Assembly (NCBI RefSeq): GCF_023205095.1 | Contig: NZ_CP046242.1 | Coordinates: 2,407,001 to 2,471,000, forward strand | Length of the DNA: 64,000 nt | Source: Bizionia sp. M204 | Lineage (GTDB): Bacteria > Bacteroidota > Bacteroidia > Flavobacteriales > Flavobacteriaceae | Reading direction: 5' to 3' | Shown: piece by piece, positions 62,153 through 64,000 of the stretch | Layout: every line of letters begins with the position of its first letter | Numbering within the stretch: the stretch's first letter is position 1 | The notes under the pieces: model-generated | Databases searched by the model: none | What the model saw: only the letters and a program-made list of their open reading frames with translations | What the model was told of the DNA's origin: nothing | Made by a program: the position numbers and the translations under genes

Positions 62153-63031
62153 ATGAGTTCATCTTTTGAGAAGTATCAAAAACGCCGATTAATATCCTCG
62201 TATTTTTCTGTAGTATTGAGTATAGGCTTGGTTTTATTCCTATTAGGCTTGTTGGGTATGCTGGTTTTAAATGCCAAAAAAGTATCTGATCATTTTAAGG
62301 AACAGGTAGTAGTTACCATTTATTTAAAAGATTCTGCTAAAGAAGTTGAAACTAAACAGCTAGAAAAAAGCTTAGCGATGTCTGATTATGTAAAATCGAC
62401 CGAATTTGTTTCAAAAGAACAAGCTGCCGAATCTATGAAAGCCGAAAACGGTGAAGACTTCATGGCTTTTTTAGGTTATAATCCACTTCAGAACTCCATT
62501 GATGTTTATGTAAAAGCCGATTTTGTTACAGCGGAACAATTAGATGGCATTGCGCAAGAAGCGCTTACCAAAAGCTTTGTGGACGAAGTTCGTTATGATA
62601 ATGACTTGGTGAATTTGATGAATGATAATGTGAAAAAAATAAGTTTTTGGATTTTAGTTATCAGTGGTTTATTTACCATTATTGCAGTTTTACTGATTAA
62701 TAGCTCCATTCGTTTATCGGTTTATTCCAAACGCTTTACTATTAAAACCATGCAAATGGTTGGTGCTACCAAGCAATTTATTAGACGTCCATTTGTGTGG
62801 AAAAGCGTACGTTTAGGTGTAATTGGAGCCGTTTTGGCCATGATTGGAATGGCTGTGGTTTTATATTATATTAATCAAACCTTTCCGGAATTAGAACTTT
62901 TAAATAACCATATTTTATTAGGACTTTTATTTGCTGGTATTTTTGTGTTAGGTATTATTATTACTTGGATTAGCACGTTTATAGCTACGCAACGTTTCTT
63001 GAATTTAAAAACAGATCAGCTGTATTATTAA
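62153..63031 (+). CDS. ftsX: cell division protein FtsX
   Basis: 292 residues, four membrane helices in FtsX order: one at about 19-43, a large periplasmic loop (44-170), then three (about 171-192, 225-246, 258-280). Conserved MQMVGATKQFIRRPFVW matches FtsX. With FtsE it forms an ABC-type complex that triggers cell-wall hydrolases at division; ftsE is not in the window. It begins the ftsX-DUF3098-uppP cluster. Confidence 0.93.
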   Translation: MSSSFEKYQKRRLISSYFSVVLSIGLVLFLLGLLGMLVLNAKKVSDHFKEQVVVTIYLKDSAKEVETKQLEKSLAMSDYVKSTEFVSKEQAAESMKAENGEDFMAFLGYNPLQNSIDVYVKADFVTAEQLDGIAQEALTKSFVDEVRYDNDLVNLMNDNVKKISFWILVISGLFTIIAVLLINSSIRLSVYSKRFTIKTMQMVGATKQFIRRPFVWKSVRLGVIGAVLAMIGMAVVLYYINQTFPELELLNNHILLGLLFAGIFVLGIIITWISTFIATQRFLNLKTDQLYY

Positions 63032-63219
63032 GGATTAGCTAGGATGTATTAATTTTAGAATCTCTTAACGCAAAAGTTTTAAATAAATCAGTTACTTTGC
63101 ATGTGCCGACAAATGGGTTCGGCGGATTAAAGCATATTGCATATGTAGCAATACATGATGTTATTATTTTTACAGAATTTACTTCGGAACCTAAAAATTC
63201 TGAAGATTAATTAAAAATT

Positions 63220-63474
63220 ATGGGCGAACAAAAACGTAAGGCAGACACACAAACCGAATTTGTATTCGGAAGGAAAAATTATAAATTCATGATAATTGGT
63301 CTAGCCGTAATTGGTTTAGGTTTCATTCTAATGTCAGGTGGTGGTAGCGATGACCCTAATGTTTTTAATCCAGAAATATTTAATTTTCGACGCATTCGTT
63401 TAGCGCCAACGTTAGTTTTACTTGGTTTTGCTATAGAAGTTTACGCTATTTTACTGAATCCGAATAAAAAATAA
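63220..63474 (+). CDS. DUF3098 membrane protein
   Basis: 84 residues with two membrane helices (YKFMIIGLAVIGLGFILMSG and LAPTLVLLGFAIEVYAILL) and the FVFGRKNYK start typical of DUF3098. Function unknown; the order ftsX-DUF3098-uppP is recurrent in Bacteroidota, suggesting a cell-envelope role. Confidence 0.92.
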   Translation: MGEQKRKADTQTEFVFGRKNYKFMIIGLAVIGLGFILMSGGGSDDPNVFNPEIFNFRRIRLAPTLVLLGFAIEVYAILLNPNKK

Positions 63475-63511
63475 GTTCGTTTACTTTCTTCGGCTACTAC
63501 GTCATTTTTAA

Positions 63512-63519
63512 TATTTTTG
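63512..63519 (+). promoter_or_regulatory. -7 element (TATTTTTG) directly before uppP
   Basis: TATTTTTG ends 4 nt before the uppP ATG; transcription would begin at or near the start codon, giving a leaderless or nearly leaderless message. Confidence 0.45.
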
Positions 63520-63523
63520 CCCA

Positions 63524-64000
63524 ATGGATATAACCGATTCTATTATTTTAGGTGTTATACAAGGTCTCACCGAGTTTCTACCTGTTTCTTCTAGTGGTCA
63601 TTTAGAACTTGGAAAAGCCATTTTGGGCGACCACTCTATTCCTAAAGAAAGTCTGCTTTTCACAGTGGTTTTACATTTTGCAACCGCATTGAGCACTATG
63701 GTTGTGTTTAGAAAAGATATTTGGCTCCTACTAAAAGGTGTTTTGAAATTTGAGTGGAATGACGACTTGCAATTTGTGTCTAAAATTGCATTGTCTATGA
63801 TTCCTGCCGTTATTGTAGGTCTCTTTTTTGAAGAACAATTAGAAAGTCTTTTTGGAGGTAATATTATGCTAGTCGGCTTTATGCTTTTAGTAACAGCTGC
63901 CCTACTCTTTTTAGCTGATAAAGCCAAGGACACCCATAAAAAAGTAAGTTTTAAAAACGCCTTAATAATTGGAGTTTCACAGGCTATAGCCATGCTTCCT
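63524..64000 (+). CDS. uppP: undecaprenyl-diphosphatase, N-terminal part (cut by window edge)
   Basis: 159 codons from ATG 63524 to the window edge, still open. The signature VIQGLTEFLPVSSSGHLELG (residues 11-30, with E17 and H26) is that of UppP/BacA, which recycles undecaprenyl phosphate for peptidoglycan synthesis. Hydrophobic helices follow (LLFTVVLHFATALSTMVVF, SMIPAVIVGLFF, FMLLVTAALLFLA). Confidence 0.95.
   Translation, partial: MDITDSIILGVIQGLTEFLPVSSSGHLELGKAILGDHSIPKESLLFTVVLHFATALSTMVVFRKDIWLLLKGVLKFEWNDDLQFVSKIALSMIPAVIVGLFFEEQLESLFGGNIMLVGFMLLVTAALLFLADKAKDTHKKVSFKNALIIGVSQAIAMLP

Overview
The window is an AT-rich chromosome segment of a member of the Flavobacteriaceae (Bacteroidota), most likely a marine genus. 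The signs are: secreted proteins ending in type IX secretion (T9SS) type A sorting domains; promoters of the Bacteroidota kind (TTTG about 19 nt before TAnnTTTG); start regions without Shine-Dalgarno sequences; and family-typical proteins such as DUF4271, DUF4296, DUF3098, a long A/E-rich S16, a DnaE with a built-in proofreading exonuclease, and ATP-type PEP carboxykinase. I cannot place it to genus. Most of it is core genome; I see no prophage, insertion sequence, CRISPR array or transposase.

Layout. 1-3.4 kb: edge of a lipoprotein gene, then an overlapping BlaI-type repressor / M56 membrane peptidase with TonB-like C-terminus / TPR protein operon with a triple dyad operator. 3.4-9 kb: DUF456 protein, a TPR-histidine kinase with LuxR-type response regulator, a small exported peptide and a DUF2254 membrane protein. 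9-18 kb: a signalling and surface block. A sigma-54-type activator (PAS, PAS, GAF, AAA+, Fis) lies upstream of a tightly packed five-gene run: STAS-like protein, PAS histidine kinase, single-domain response regulator, T9SS surface protein and a second exported protein. tRNA-Asp follows at 18.2 kb. 18.4-25 kb: DUF58 protein, thioredoxin and DnaQ-DnaE fusion polymerase, with hairpins and a possible dispersed repeat between them. 25-33.7 kb: four-helix-bundle protein, lipoprotein with acidic Ca-binding-type repeats, rpsP-rimM, a frameshifted GAF histidine kinase, TrmN6-like methyltransferase, AI-2E-type transporter, acyl-CoA dehydrogenase and a metallophosphoesterase.

33.7-41.8 kb: YegP-like protein, a redox/Fe-S block (2Fe-2S ferredoxin, ferredoxin-NADP reductase-like flavoprotein, Nfu, Mrp ATPase), alkyltransferase-like protein / LysE exporter / TrmB run, a glycosyltransferase, and a PhoR/PhoB-like pair. 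42-45.5 kb: a miniature protein that is little more than a T9SS sorting domain, a lamin-tail T9SS protein, and an orphan LuxE-family protein. 45.7-58.8 kb: tyrS, epimerase, DUF4296 lipoprotein, dihydroorotase, dolichol-phosphate-mannose-synthase-like glycosyltransferase, DUF4271 + hemD, LRR-like T9SS protein, pckA, DUF423, saccharopine-dehydrogenase-family + Lrp/AsnC pair, Bax-inhibitor-1 protein, YugP zinc protease. 59-64 kb: leuS, then ftsX-DUF3098-uppP, a cell-envelope cluster cut by the right edge.

Most noteworthy: the three-copy AACTAA-N4-TTAGTT operator over the BlaI/M56 promoter; the paired GGGAAAACC dyads between convergent genes; the sensor/STAS/CheY/T9SS operon, which could be a dedicated surface-adhesin control system; the one-base frameshift in the GAF kinase; and several promoters so close to start codons that leaderless mRNAs are likely. 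I found nothing that is unmistakably a new defence or mobile system.
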